From NCBI RefSeq assembly GCF_047511655.1, contig NC_133386.1, forward strand, positions 169,963,146 to 170,027,145: 64,000 nt of DNA, in the 5' to 3' direction. A program made the position numbers and the translations under genes. Below the pieces are notes generated by a model. It was not told the origin of the DNA, ran no database searches, and was given only the letters and a program-made list of their open reading frames with translations. Origin of the DNA: Castor canadensis (taxonomy: Eukaryota; Chordata; Mammalia; Rodentia; Castoridae). Of the stretch, positions 42,943 to 53,100 are shown one piece after another. How positions within the stretch are numbered: position 1 is the first letter of the stretch; each line of letters begins with the position of its first letter.

Positions 42943-43144
42943 CTTAAAAAGTGGCTTTTTCCTACCAGACATATATGAGGTTTCCAGTTTGTCCACATCC
43001 ATGCTATTACTTATGGTTGTCTTTTAGATTACTTCCTAAAAATTCACCAGATTCAACTCTTACATCTGTCTCTTCTACCATTATTTCCTGAAAAATTGGG
43101 TTCAAAGGAAGCTTTATTGGTTTGATATTTTTACATTTTTAAAA

Positions 43145-43262
43145 CTGCCAAATAACTTGGCATGATAGTGTACACCTATAGGAGTCTAAGGCAGGAGAAT
43201 TGTGAATTTGAAGTCATCCTATGCTATTTAGCGAGACCCTATCTTTAAGAAACAAAAGTAAA
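43145..43262 (+). mobile_element. B1-like SINE (internally shortened)
   Basis: TTGGCATGATAGTGTACACC, GGAGTCTAAGGCAGGAGAAT and GCGAGACCCTATCTTTAAGA. The usual TAATCC block after CACCTAT is missing. Confidence 0.75.
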
Positions 43263-43307
43263 GAACTTTTTTTTTTTAAACTCCTCCTTTCCCATCTATC
43301 TCCTTCT

Positions 43308-43386
43308 CCCCTGTTACTGGGGATTGAACCCAAGACCTTACACCTGCTAGACGAGTGCTCTGCCATTTGAGCTATGCCCTCAGCCT
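43308..43386 (-). mobile_element. ID SINE
   Basis: TACTGGGGATTGAACCCAAG, CTAGACGAGTGCTCTGCCAT and GAGCTATGCCCTCAGCC, inverted. Confidence 0.85.
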
Positions 43387-43409
43387 ATTAAACGTAAGAT
43401 CCTTTAACT

Positions 43410-43555
43410 TTTTTAATTAATTAATTAATTAATTTTGAGACAGGGTTTGCTATTTTGCCCAGACTGGTCTCAAACTCTTATACTCAAGGGATCCTCCTGC
43501 TTCATCCCATTAAATAGCTGCAACTATACGCACATACCACTGAGCCTGGCTCTAA
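43410..43555 (-). mobile_element. (TTAA)n run and B1-like SINE
   Basis: About five TTAA units (43413-43434) lead into an inverted B1: TTTTGAGACAGGGTTTGCTA to ACATACCACTGAGCCTGGCT. Confidence 0.8.
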
Positions 43556-43671
43556 CATTTATTTTTAAGGCAAATTTTAGTGCAACTTATATCTGCTGGG
43601 TAGTGATGTGTATATTGGGTGTGGTCATGACATCAAAAAGTTTATATATTTGATTTTTGAATTCCATGTTT

Positions 43672-44120
43672 ATTTTTTAGTGGGACTGGAGTTTGAACTT
43701 TGGGCTTCATGCTTGAAAAATAGGTGCTCTACTGTTTGAGCCACACTTCCATCCATTTTTGATCTGGTTATTTTTTGGAGATAGTGTCTCAGTTTTTGTT
43801 CAGCTGTCCTGGACCACAATCCTCCTACTTTAAGCTTTCTGTTGTCACTGACATGACAGTCATGCACCACCACACCCAGTTTTTTCTACTCTGATGAGGT
43901 GTTTTTCACCCCCCCCCCCACCAAGTCTGGAATTGCAGTCCTCCTGATCTCAACCTTCCACATAGCTCAGGAAGACAGGTACATGCCACTGTGCCCAGCT
44001 ATTGGTTGAAATGGGAGTCCTGCAAACTTTTTGCCCCAACTGACCTGGAAACATGATCCTCCTGATCTCTCCTTCCCAAGTAACTAAGATTACAGGTGTG
44101 ACCCCCTGGTGCCTGGACTC
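43672..44120 (-). mobile_element. Trimeric SINE plus extra 7SL piece, reverse orientation
   Basis: Inverted tRNA unit (43680-43752), then inverted B1-like segments. A C-run (43909-43920) and a second diverged B1-like piece (about 43921-43998) lie before the linker complement TTGGTTGAAATGGGAGTCCT. The terminal inverted B1 ends near 44118. Confidence 0.7.
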
Positions 44121-44404
44121 AGCTGTTTTTTTTGTTTTTGTTTTTTAAAGAGATCTCATGTATATCTAGTTATTGCTACTGTTCTGTCCCTACAGTTCCT
44201 ACCTGGATTTCTATAGTAGGCTCTTGCCTTCTTGCTTTGAAGTTTTTTCCAAATGGTTTATGAGATTATCATTCTGTAAGAGTGATTCTACCACTGAGGT
44301 ATACCTACCCCAATCCTCTCTTGAACGTTTTAAAAGTGAATTTGCACTATTCTAGCTCAAGAAACTGATAAATAATTCTAGAATGAGACGGGCATATATA
44401 GATT

Positions 44405-44615
44405 GAAAAAACCTAGCTTGGCGCTGGTAGCTCACACCTGTAATCCTACCTACTTGGTAGGCTGGGATCAGGCAGACTGTGGTTTGAGGCCAGCCTGGGA
44501 AAATAGCTCTTGAGATCCAGAGCAAAATGGAGTAGAGGTGTGGCTCAAGCGGTAGAGCACCTATTTTGCACGTGTGAAGCCCTGATTTCAAATCCCAGTC
44601 ACACCAAAAAACAAA
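44405..44615 (+). mobile_element. Dimeric 7SL/tRNA SINE
   Basis: GCGCTGGTAGCTCACACCTG, connector CAGAGCAAAATGGAGTAGAG, tRNA unit GTGTGGCTCAAGCGGTAGAG and tail with CAAAACAAAA repeats. Confidence 0.88.
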
Positions 44616-44689
44616 ACAAAACAAAAATAAACACCTGGTGACACTAGTGAAATCCCTGGTTCCATTTTTTAATTTAAAAGGACAATTTT

Positions 44690-45080
44690 TATCATCTATC
44701 TGATTAAAATTTCTTAGAGGCTGTTAATTTCCTTGACAATATAAGATCCTTATTTTTGCATGTAACAATTTGTCTCCTGTCTACCTCATATTCCATTATG
44801 TAGTAGACCTATATAGAATTATTTGCAGGTTTACTAATGTGCTATCATAATTTACATTTCCAGGCCTTTCTGTATACTATTCATTCTTGGAATACTACTC
44901 TCTTTCCATCCTTGAGTAATTTTGCTTCTTTCCTTCAGTGCTAAACTGTCATTTTTCTAGAGAAAGCCTTCCCACACTGTGTTACGTTTTTCTATATTTT
45001 TTGTGTTTATATTTCTGTATCTTCTAGTCTCTAGCATAAGACTTGGCAGCCAATAAATGTCAGTTGCATAAATGCAGATT
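44690..45080 (+). mobile_element. LINE/L2 3' fragment
   Basis: AATTTCTTAGAGGCTGTTAA, GGCCTTTCTGTATACTATTC, GAGAAAGCCTTCCCACACTG and a terminal GGCAGCCAATAAATGTCAGT match the L2 3' end. Confidence 0.72.
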
Positions 45081-45094
45081 GCACCTTTAGGTGT

Positions 45095-45325
45095 AATAAT
45101 AATAGCATTGGCTGAACATTATGTGCCAAGTGCCGTATTATATAATGTGCATACGCTGCTTCATTTATTCTCACAATAGCTTGATGAAGGTGGGCAGGGT
45201 CGTTATTGAAGAAACGGAAGCTTATGCAGTTAGCCGCAAGTCACAGGAATTGTACATATCTGGGTTTGAATCCTGTAGTTTTATTTGCAGAGCCTATGCT
45301 TTTAACAGCTGTTTTACCTTTGTTT
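45095..45325 (-). mobile_element. MIR SINE
   Basis: Antisense MIR: ATTATGTGCCAAGTGCCGTA, CTCACAATAGCTTGATGAAG, AAGTCACAGGAATTGTACAT, GGGTTTGAATCCTGTAG. The open frame at 45121-45360 lies within it. Confidence 0.85.
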
Positions 45326-46864
45326 CAAGTTTATTTTTCAGGTTCATGATAAATCCTTAAGAAAGGCTGATTATTGTTGGCAACAGATTTTTGTTTTTAA
45401 TTCTCAGACTATGATAAGCTAAAATAAAGCTTTAGAAAATATTTGGCCTGTAAGTGTAAGTAGGAAAGACATGCTGGAGGTCCAAACACAAGGTAATTTG
45501 GTGGACTCTGTGTTTATTTCTATGTAGATTTTATACTAAAGAGTATTGTATAATAGGTGAAGTAAAAATATCTTAACTCAAAATGTTAGAACTATAAAGT
45601 ACATCAAGCTTTATTTATTTGAAAATGAGTACACGATGCTTTGTTCAAAGTCTTACAGCATTTATTTGCAGAATCAGGACTGAAATTTGAAGTTCCTAAT
45701 TTCCAATCCAGGATTCTCACCTTTTTCAACTGTGTGGAAAGTTGATATATCTATTTTTAAAGCTAAGGAGAATTCTGTTTTTATTGTATTCTAGTTTCCA
45801 GTGACTAAATTCTTTAACACAAAGAGGAGAAAGTGATGTTACTATTTGAGGCTAAATCATTTCATGCTTAAGTAACTTGTTACTTATGTGCAAGTACTGA
45901 CTTGTTAATCTGGGATTTAACATATTTCATGGAACTTTTGCTAATTATTTTCAAACTTGGAATGTGTTTTATTTCTTAAATTTTATAGGCATTAGGTAGG
46001 CTATACAAGGAGTAAGTTTTATGGTAGTAGTATCTGGATATAAACTATAAGATAGTATATTTTCACCAATACATTCAAAAGCATTTTTTCCTTATCATAT
46101 ACCATCTTCACTGCAGAAATTGCCATTTTATTTTTTACTTTTATTGTTTTCAACATTCATTCATTTACTTTATATTAAAATATACAAAATACAAATGTGT
46201 ATCATGTATACAGGAAGAGTACAAACTTCCTTAAAGGAATTCCCACATTCTCTCCCCTCATAAGGCCTTCCTCCAGTGTGGAGGAATTGCCATGTTAGAT
46301 GAGATTTTGTCTCAGTTATCTCATCTGCCTTAGAAATTTATTAAAATAAATTAGATTAAAACATTGGGAAAGAATGTTCATACTTAAACAAGGTGGAGAG
46401 TAGTAACTGAATTATCTTTTTATTTTTGGCTTGTTTTGATTTTAAGGTCAATTTTTTTTTTCAAAGTGGACAGCACCTGAGGGAAAATGATAGTTTTCCC
46501 TATAAAATTCTGACCCTCCTTATCTTCATACCCAGCTCATGAGTGTGTGGGGAGGGGATGGAAGAATGAAGTTTTATTCTAGGCTGGGAATATGAAGATT
46601 AAGGCCCACCTGGTTCAGTCCTCTTCTCGGCCTCAGTTCAGGTAATGTTTCAAGCATGTAGAAGGATGGTAGAAGTCGCCTTTGTTTCTCTGCCACCTAA
46701 CCAGGGCTTGGGGCTTGGAAGGGCTATGCTGAGCTTCAGCAGGGCCTATCTTAAATAAATGTACATTTATTCAAAGGAGTTCCTATACTGGTCCAAATAC
46801 AGGAATTAGGAACAAAGACCATGTTCCCTTCCAGGATTAAGGAAAAAAGATTCAGACTTTCCTT
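45326..46864. other. Intron 1 stretch without recognised features
   Basis: About 1.5 kb of AT-rich sequence with no SINE or LINE I can name and no meaningful open frame. It could hold very old repeats or conserved non-coding sequence. Confidence 0.45.
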
Positions 46865-47075
46865 TAAAAAATAACAGAATGGATAGGGTGGAGGAGGACA
46901 AATATGGTCAATGTATTTTGTGTATGTGTATGAAAATAGGACAGTGAAACTGTAAGAAGGGATGTGGGAGGGTGAGGGAGAACGATGGAGTGGGTAAATC
47001 TAGTTAGAGATATTGTAAGCACATATTAAATGCCACAAGGAAACCCCTCTATACAGCTAATATGTGCTGACTGGG
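46865..47075 (+). mobile_element. L1 3'-UTR fragment
   Basis: GTGGAGGAGGACAAATATGG, GAAAATAGGACAGTGAAACT and AAACCCCTCTATACAGCTAA resemble the 3' ends of L1 copies A and B (compare 9470-9560). A B1-like tail scrap follows to about 47120. Confidence 0.7.
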
Positions 47076-47214
47076 CTACAAAGTGAGACCCTATCTCAAT
47101 ACAAAAACAAAACAAAAAAACCCATAGACTGTTAGCTTATTTATTATAAGGTTTAAAACGTTTGAAATTTATTTTTAAACTGTAAAGGTATTATATACAG
47201 ATTCTTCTCTTAAG

Positions 47215-47520
47215 TACTGAAGTTTGAATTCAGAGCCTTGTGGGTACTCTACCACTTGAACCATGTCCTCAGCCCTTTTTGCTTTTGTTATTTTTTGAAT
47301 AGGGTCTTAAGGTTTTTGCCCTGGACTTCAATCCTCCTGTCTATGCTTCCCAATTAGCTGGGATAGCAGGCATGTACCTCTGCACCTAACTTTTTATTGG
47401 TTGAGATGGGGTCTCTTGGACTTTTTGCCTGGGTTGGTCTTGAACCTCAATCCTCCTGGTCTTTGTTTCCTGAGTAGCTAGGATTGTAGGTGTGAGTCTC
47501 TGTGCCTGGTAGAAATTGTA
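47215..47520 (-). mobile_element. Trimeric SINE, reverse orientation
   Basis: Inverted tRNA unit (TTGAATTCAGAGCCTTGTGG), inverted B1-like unit, linker complement TTATTGGTTGAGATGGGGTC, then a second inverted B1-like unit (CTTGAACCTCAATCCTCCTG to TAGGTGTGAGTCTCTGTGCC). Confidence 0.82.
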
Positions 47521-48004
47521 ATATTTACCAAAAAATTGAGAAGATAAGAGTTCTCATATACCCCTTTGCCCACTTTCCCCTATTATTATCATGTTATATC
47601 AGTTTGGTACTTTTTTAGTTACAATTAATGAACTAATACTGGTATATTAGTTATTATATAAAGTTTGTAATTTTCAAATTTCCATAGTTTTTACTTGATT
47701 TTTTTTCTGTCTAGGGATGTCACATTAAAGTACTGTCTCCTCTGTCTGTGACAGTTTCTCAGGCTTTCCTTGTTTTTGATGACCTTTATCATTTTGAAAA
47801 GTCGTGGTTAAGTGTTTTGTAGAGCATCCTGAAAGGGAGTGCGGGAGATCAGATCTGGAACCTGAGTGCACACTAGCACACGCTTTACCGCTCAGCCACT
47901 TCCCTCGTCCCAGGGTACCCGTTTGTGGAATTGCCTAATGTTTTCTTTCTCTCACTATTAGACTGGGGTTTAGAATTTTAGGGGGAGAAAACACAAAAAC
48001 AAAA

Positions 48005-48128
48005 TGTCTTTTTTGTTGAGACAGGTCTTGCCGTGTTGCCTAGGCTGGCCTTGTTCCTGGGCTCAAGGGATCTTTCTGCCTTAACCTCCTGAGTAGCTGG
48101 GATTACAGGCATGTACCAGTACTCCTGG
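48005..48128 (-). mobile_element. B1-like SINE
   Basis: TTTTTTGTTGAGACAGGTCT to GGGATTACAGGCATGTACCA, inverted. Confidence 0.85.
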
Positions 48129-48177
48129 TTCAAAGTGCCGTTTTTAATCAGGTCATAGAAAGAGTACATACTATCAG

Positions 48178-48275
48178 GGCTGGAAGTGCATGTACCTCAG
48201 TTGCAGAGCTTGTGCTTAGCTTGCGTGAAGCCCTGGGCTCAATCCCACATGTGTGTGCACCCCCCCCCCCCCACA
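48178..48275 (+). mobile_element. ID-like SINE with C-run
   Basis: TGTACCTCAGTTGCAGAGCT, TTAGCTTGCGTGAAGCCCTG and GGGCTCAATCCCACATGTG, then a run of about 14 Cs (48258-48271) in place of an A-tail. Confidence 0.75.
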
Positions 48276-49014
48276 TACACACACAAGATTATCAGCATGA
48301 CCTGTCCCTACGGCTGTTGACTTTTATCACCTGTTTGAGTTAGTATTTCTCAGGTTTCTACACTGGAAAGTTAACTCTTTGTTTCCCTCTTTGAATACTT
48401 TGCTCTTTGGAGGGATGTCACTAGATACTGTTCATATGTAAGGAGTGGAAGAATTATGTTTTCCTCCTTGAGGGTAGAGTGTATATACATAAATTATTTG
48501 GACTTCTTCAGTGGAGATTGGTCTCTCCTCCCATTCATTTATTCAACCACTTAATATCACTGTGGACTGTTGGATACATCTTTTACACTTAGGATTACAG
48601 TCCAATATATTCTAACTTTGGTCACTTAGGAGCTTTTTCAGTTGGCTGCTGAGTACCTTTGGCATACCCCATAAAAGTTATCAGCGTGCTGTCTTTTCTC
48701 CCCTCCCCTCCCTTCTCTCCTTTTTCTTTTCTGCAGCATTATATGATGCTGAAGGCTCACCTATCCTGCTTCTTCTCCCATTTCTCTAGGACCTCTGTTT
48801 CATTTTTTTAAAAGAATGGTATTAGAGACCAAGATCTGAGTATTAGATAGGCTCTTTGCTACTGGAGTGTCATTGCTTTTAAACTATCAGCTGACAGACT
48901 GTGTGTTAGATTGATTTAATAATAATGATTGCTATGATAGTTTGAAAATCAGATAAAATGGTAGAAGTATTTTGGAAATAGCAGTTGAACATTTGTTTTT
49001 TCATTAAAGGATTT

Positions 49015-49082
49015 CAAATTAGGCAGGTGATGTGGCTCAATGTGTAAGGCCCTGGGTTTGATTCCCAGCATTGCAGAAAACA
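49015..49082 (+). mobile_element. ID SINE (shortened)
   Basis: GGCAGGTGATGTGGCTCAAT and GGGTTTGATTCCCAGCATTG with a deleted centre. Confidence 0.75.
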
Positions 49083-49292
49083 TGAATTTCAAATTATACG
49101 TAAAATGAGAAGTAAAAGAATAAAGTTGAACTCCTACATCACTTCCCTACCTCACACCTTGTGCAAAAATTAATTCAAAATTATCATAAATGTAAATGTG
49201 AAAGCTAAAGCCATAAAACACTTTGAGAAATTATAGGCATAAATCTTCATGACCCCTTGGGTTCAATAATAGATATACTATCAAAAAGCATA

Positions 49293-49590
49293 AGTGGCTC
49301 GGTGCAGTGGCTCAATTGTATAATCCTAAGTACTTGGAACATGGAAATCCAGTGGATTGTGCTTTGAGACCAGCCCTGGAGTGGGGTTTGTGAGACCCCA
49401 TTTCCACCAATGACTGGGCACAGTGGGCAGATGTTTGTCATGCCCAGCTACACAGGAAGCACAAATAGGATGATTGTGGTTCCAGCCCACCTGGGCATAA
49501 AGTAAGATCCTTTCTCAAAATTAAAGCAAAAGGACCTGGGGTTATGGCTCAAATGGTACAACATCTCCCTGGGAAGTGTAAGGAAAAAAA
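49293..49590 (+). mobile_element. Trimeric SINE
   Basis: First B1-like unit (CGGTGCAGTGGCTCAATTGT), linker CATTTCCACCAATGACTGGG, second B1-like unit (GCCCAGCTACACAGGAAGCA) and tRNA unit (CTGGGGTTATGGCTCAAATG). Confidence 0.78.
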
Positions 49591-49651
49591 ATTAATTAGA
49601 CTTCATAGGAATTTGAAAGTTTTTGTGCTGCAGATGATACTGTTAAGAAAG

Positions 49652-49868
49652 TAAAATAAGCCAGGTGCTGGTGGCTCATGCTTGTAGTCCTAGCTACATG
49701 GAAAGCTGAGATTGGAAGGGTTGAGGTTTAAGGCCATGCTGGGCAAATAATTTGAGGGACCCCATTTCCAAAATAACCAAAACAAGATGGACTGGAGGTG
49801 TGGCTCAAGTTGTAGAGCACCTGCTTTGTAAGCTCATAGTCCTGAGTTCAAACCCCAATGTCACACAC
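49652..49868 (+). mobile_element. Dimeric 7SL/tRNA SINE
   Basis: AGGTGCTGGTGGCTCATGCT, connector AACCAAAACAAGATGGACTG, tRNA unit GTGTGGCTCAAGTTGTAGAG, ending CACACACACAAAAAG. Confidence 0.87.
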
Positions 49869-49984
49869 ACAAAAAGAAATCCACAGAATAGAAACCAATG
49901 TTCAAAAATCATATATTTATCAGAGATTTGTATCTTGTATAAATGCAATAATAAAATATCAAGTAACCCAATTCACATGGACAA

Positions 49985-50205
49985 GTTAGGCCTGAATGTG
50001 CCCTCTTTATAATCCCAGCTGCTCAGGAGGCAGAGACATGAGGAGTGTAGTTTGAGACCAGCTTGGGCAAAGTTAGCATTGAGACCGTTACCTGAAAAAC
50101 AAAAAACTAAAATCAAAAGGATTTTGGGGCATGATTCCCAGGATTGAGTCCTTGCCTAGCAAGTGCAAGGTCCGCAGTTCAATAACCAGTACCACAAAAA
50201 CAGAA
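49985..50205 (+). mobile_element. Dimeric 7SL/tRNA SINE (diverged)
   Basis: TTATAATCCCAGCTGCTCAG, GAGACCAGCTTGGGCAAAGT, then tRNA-like TCCTTGCCTAGCAAGTGCAA and AATAACCAGTACCAC. Confidence 0.72.
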
Positions 50206-50587
50206 AAAGTACAACCATGGGCAAAACATCTGAATAGACATTTGCCAAGAAGATAAATGGGCATTAAGCACATGCAGAGACACTCAGCATCATCAGTTAT
50301 ATGCAAATCAAAACCACAAAGAGATACCACTTCATACCTATTAGGATATTCTAGCCAAACAAACAATAAAAATATTGAGAAATTGTGATCCTTACATTTT
50401 GCTGATAGGAATGTAAAATGATATAGCCACTTTGGAAAATAGTTTGCTCATTGCTTAAAACATGAGTTATATGATCTAGCAATTTCACTCCTGGATATAT
50501 ACCCACGGGAAATAAAAATATACTTCCACGCAAAAGCTTTTTATATGAATATTCATAGCATTGATCTTTAGTGTGAGAATTGTACAC

Positions 50588-50872
50588 TAGCTGGGCTTTA
50601 GTGGCCTATACCTGTGATCCTAGCTTCTTGGGAGGTTGATATCAGGAAGATTGTGGTTTGAGGTCAGTCTGAGCAGAATTCTTGAGACTCCATCTCAACC
50701 AATAGATGGGCATGGTGGCTACATGCCTGTCCTCCTAAGCAATGAAGGAGGGCCAGTATAAAGAATTAAATATAGGGTTGGGAGCATGGCTCTATTAGTA
50801 AAGCTGCTTGCTTAGCAAGAGCAAGGCCCTGAGTTCAAACCTCAGTACTGCCAAAAAAATTTCAATATATAA
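50588..50872 (+). mobile_element. Trimeric SINE
   Basis: First B1-like unit (TGGGCTTTAGTGGCCTATAC), linker CATCTCAACCAATAGATGGG, shortened second unit (GCATGGTGGCTACATGCCTG) and tRNA unit (GGGAGCATGGCTCTATTAGT). Confidence 0.82.
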
Positions 50873-50877
50873 GGTTG

Positions 50878-50945
50878 TTATATCTCAGTAATTCAGCTCT
50901 TGCCTAGTATGTACAAGCCCATGGGTTCTACCAACACTACCATCA
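50878..50945 (+). mobile_element. ID-like SINE (diverged)
   Basis: TTATATCTCAGTAATTCAGC, TTGCCTAGTATGTACAAGCC and GGGTTCTACCAACACTACC. Confidence 0.6.
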
Positions 50946-50962
50946 AAAAACCCCAAAAAACA

Positions 50963-51008
50963 AGGGAGAGAAATGGCCCAAACAATGTATGCACATACGA
51001 ATAAATGA
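50963..51008 (+). mobile_element. Tiny 3' tip of the young L1 family
   Basis: GGGAGAGAAATGGCCCAAAC and AATGTATGCACATACGAATA match only the last bases of the L1 3' UTR seen at 3170-3210 and 58150-58185. An extremely 5'-truncated insertion. Confidence 0.8.
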
Positions 51009-51087
51009 ATAAGAAAAAACCTCAATTCTTACCTTACACCACCTACCAAAAATTATTCCTAATGGATCATAGACCTAAATGGATAAT

Positions 51088-51224
51088 TTTATATAGGTTT
51101 GAAATCCAAAAGTTTTTGATGATTATGTTGATCTCAGATTTTGGAGCATTTCAAAATTTGAATTTTCAGATTATTGATGCTCAATTGGAAAAGTCTATGC
51201 AAATGTACCAGAATCCAAGAAACT

Positions 51225-51283
<59 letters not shown>

Positions 51284-51445
51284 TGTAAGTAATGTCTGCT
51301 GGGGTTTAAGTTCAGGGCTTCACATGCTAAGCACAGTATCCCACTGAACTACATCATTGGACCCTATCTGAGAAACTCTGAAATCTGAAACACTTGTAGT
51401 CTCAAGCATTTTGGATTGGGGATATTCAACCTTTACTATAAAGTG
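51088..51445 (+). mobile_element. DNA transposon remnant (Tigger-like)
   Basis: GATTTTGGAGCATTTCAAAA, TTTTCAGATTATTGATGCTC and, after the GT repeat and an inverted ID (51298-51365), GAAATCTGAAACACTTGTAG and TTTTGGATTGGGGATATTCA match a familiar mammalian TcMar-type non-autonomous element. The subfamily is uncertain. Confidence 0.6.
51225..51292 (+). repeat. (GT)n microsatellite
   Basis: About 30 GT units with one TATGT interruption. The poly-VC reading is an artefact. Likely polymorphic. Confidence 0.95.
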
Positions 51446-52049
51446 TTTAGGAAAAAACACAAGAAAAAATCTTTGAGATCTTGATTAGACAAAATTTTTT
51501 TAGCTGCAGTGTCAGAAGTACAATTAATAAATTAAAATTTGAACAAAATTATGTACTGTTCTTTAAAAGATGACGTTAGAATGAAAACTACAGTCTGGAA
51601 CAAAATATTTCTAAAACCTGTATCTTATCAAGGAGTTGATTCCAAAATAAGTGATCAGCTCCCTATACAAACAACTCAATAGAAATAGGCAAAAGATTGA
51701 GTGGATACTTTACCAAAGATTTTTGCATGGCAGATGAGGAAATGATGCTTACTCAACACTGCTTATTATAAATGCAAATTAAAACCACCATGAAGTGTCG
51801 CTGCACGTCAACTAGAATTACTAACGTGTTTTGAGTGTGTGCATATGTATGGTGCTGAGGAACGAACCTAGGAAACATTCTACCCCTGTAGCCCTAACAT
51901 TTTTAATAAAGGAAATAACTTACAAACTGACGGTACAGTCAGTTTTGCTTTCCCAGGTTTTACTTGTCTATAGTCAACCTTTTTCAGAAAGTATTAGGTG
52001 GAAAATTCCAGAAATAAAGTTAATAAATTAAAAACATGATTATCATATG

Positions 52050-52735
52050 TTAAGTTATGAAGTAACAGGTTTCATATGACATTGTCATATGTGCAAATAA
52101 TGTACTTTGATCATATTTACCACCCATTAACCTCTCATCGTCATCCCCCCTTGTCACCATTCCCCTTTCTTTTCCTAATAGTTCCCCTTCTGCTTTTATG
52201 TCTTTTTTTTTTTTAAGATTCCACATATGATAGAAAATGTGATATTTGTCTTTCTTTTCACTTAACATGATGAACTCCACTTCCATCCAGTTTCCTGCAA
52301 ATGGCATAATTTCATTTTTCTTCATGGCTGAATAATAGTCCAATAATAATACATGTAATATATATACATATATTTATATTTATATATGTATACACACACA
52401 CACACATTTTCTTTATCCATCCATTGACAGGCATCTAGGCTGATTCTATAACTTGCCACAGTAAACCTGTGTGTCCAGTTATCTCTGTTGTATGTTGACT
52501 TTGATACCTTTGGGTATAGTCCCAGGTTAGCTGAATCATATAGTAGTTTAATTTTTAGTTTTTTGGGGGCCCATCCATACACTATTTTATGTTTTTGCCA
52601 ACAATGTATAAGGGTCCTCCCTCCACCACCACCTGCCTGCCAACCCTTCACAGCATTTGTTGCTTTTTGTTTTAAGATGGAATCCTAATGTAATTTTGAT
52701 TTGCCTTTCTCTGATGGCTAAGCATAGCTATAGCC
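52050..52735 (-). mobile_element. L1 3' region inserted in the Tigger element
   Basis: Antisense L1: TGCAAATAATGTACTTTGAT, AAGATTCCACATATGATAGA, CTTCATGGCTGAATAATAGT, CATTTTCTTTATCCATCCAT and CAACAATGTATAAGGGTCCT. The antisense frame keeps MDYYSAMKKNEIMPFAG, the L1 ORF2 C-terminal block. An AT-rich and (CA)n patch lies at 52340-52405. Confidence 0.88.
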
Positions 52736-52784
52736 ATCTAATTTTCTACAAAGGCACCAATTTATAAGTTGTAAATTGCAAGTC

Positions 52785-53100
52785 TTTTTTTTTGTATGTG
52801 TGTAGGATGGGGAAGGTGGGAGGAGGTTTGAACTTAGGGTTTTGTGCTTGCAAAGCAGGCACTCTACCACTTGAGCCACACCTCCAGTTTATTTTGCTCT
52901 GTTTATTTTGGAGATGGGGTCTCTCAACTTTTTGCCCAGGTTGGCCTTGAGCCATGACCCTCCCCATCTCAGCCTCCCAAGTAGCTAGGATTTTCAGGTG
53001 TGAGCCAGTGGCACCTGGTCAAAACAAAAAAAAAATTTTTGAGTAGGGTTTGAACGCAAGACTTCACACAAAGCAGGCAGGCTTGAGCCACACCTACTTA
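52785..53100 (-). mobile_element. Dimeric SINE and adjoining tRNA-like scrap, reverse
   Basis: Poly-T, inverted tRNA unit (TTTGAACTTAGGGTTTTGTG, CTTGAGCCACACCTCCAG) and inverted B1 (GAGATGGGGTCTCTCAACTT to GTGTGAGCCAGTGGCACCTG). A second short inverted tRNA piece lies at about 53035-53092. Confidence 0.82.

Larger units (their letters stand above)
47521..48890 (-). mobile_element. Ancient L1M(E)-type fragment, SINE-interrupted
   Basis: GTGACAGTTTCTCAGGCTTT, CCTTGTTTTTGATGACCTTT, ACTATTAGACTGGGGTTTAG, AGGTTTCTACACTGGAAAGT, AAATTATTTGGACTTCTTCA and GGAGCTTTTTCAGTTGGCTG follow the order of a known old L1 antisense 3' region. Interrupted by an inverted ID-like scrap (47832-47910), a B1 (48005-48128) and an ID (48178-48275). 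Confidence 0.7.
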
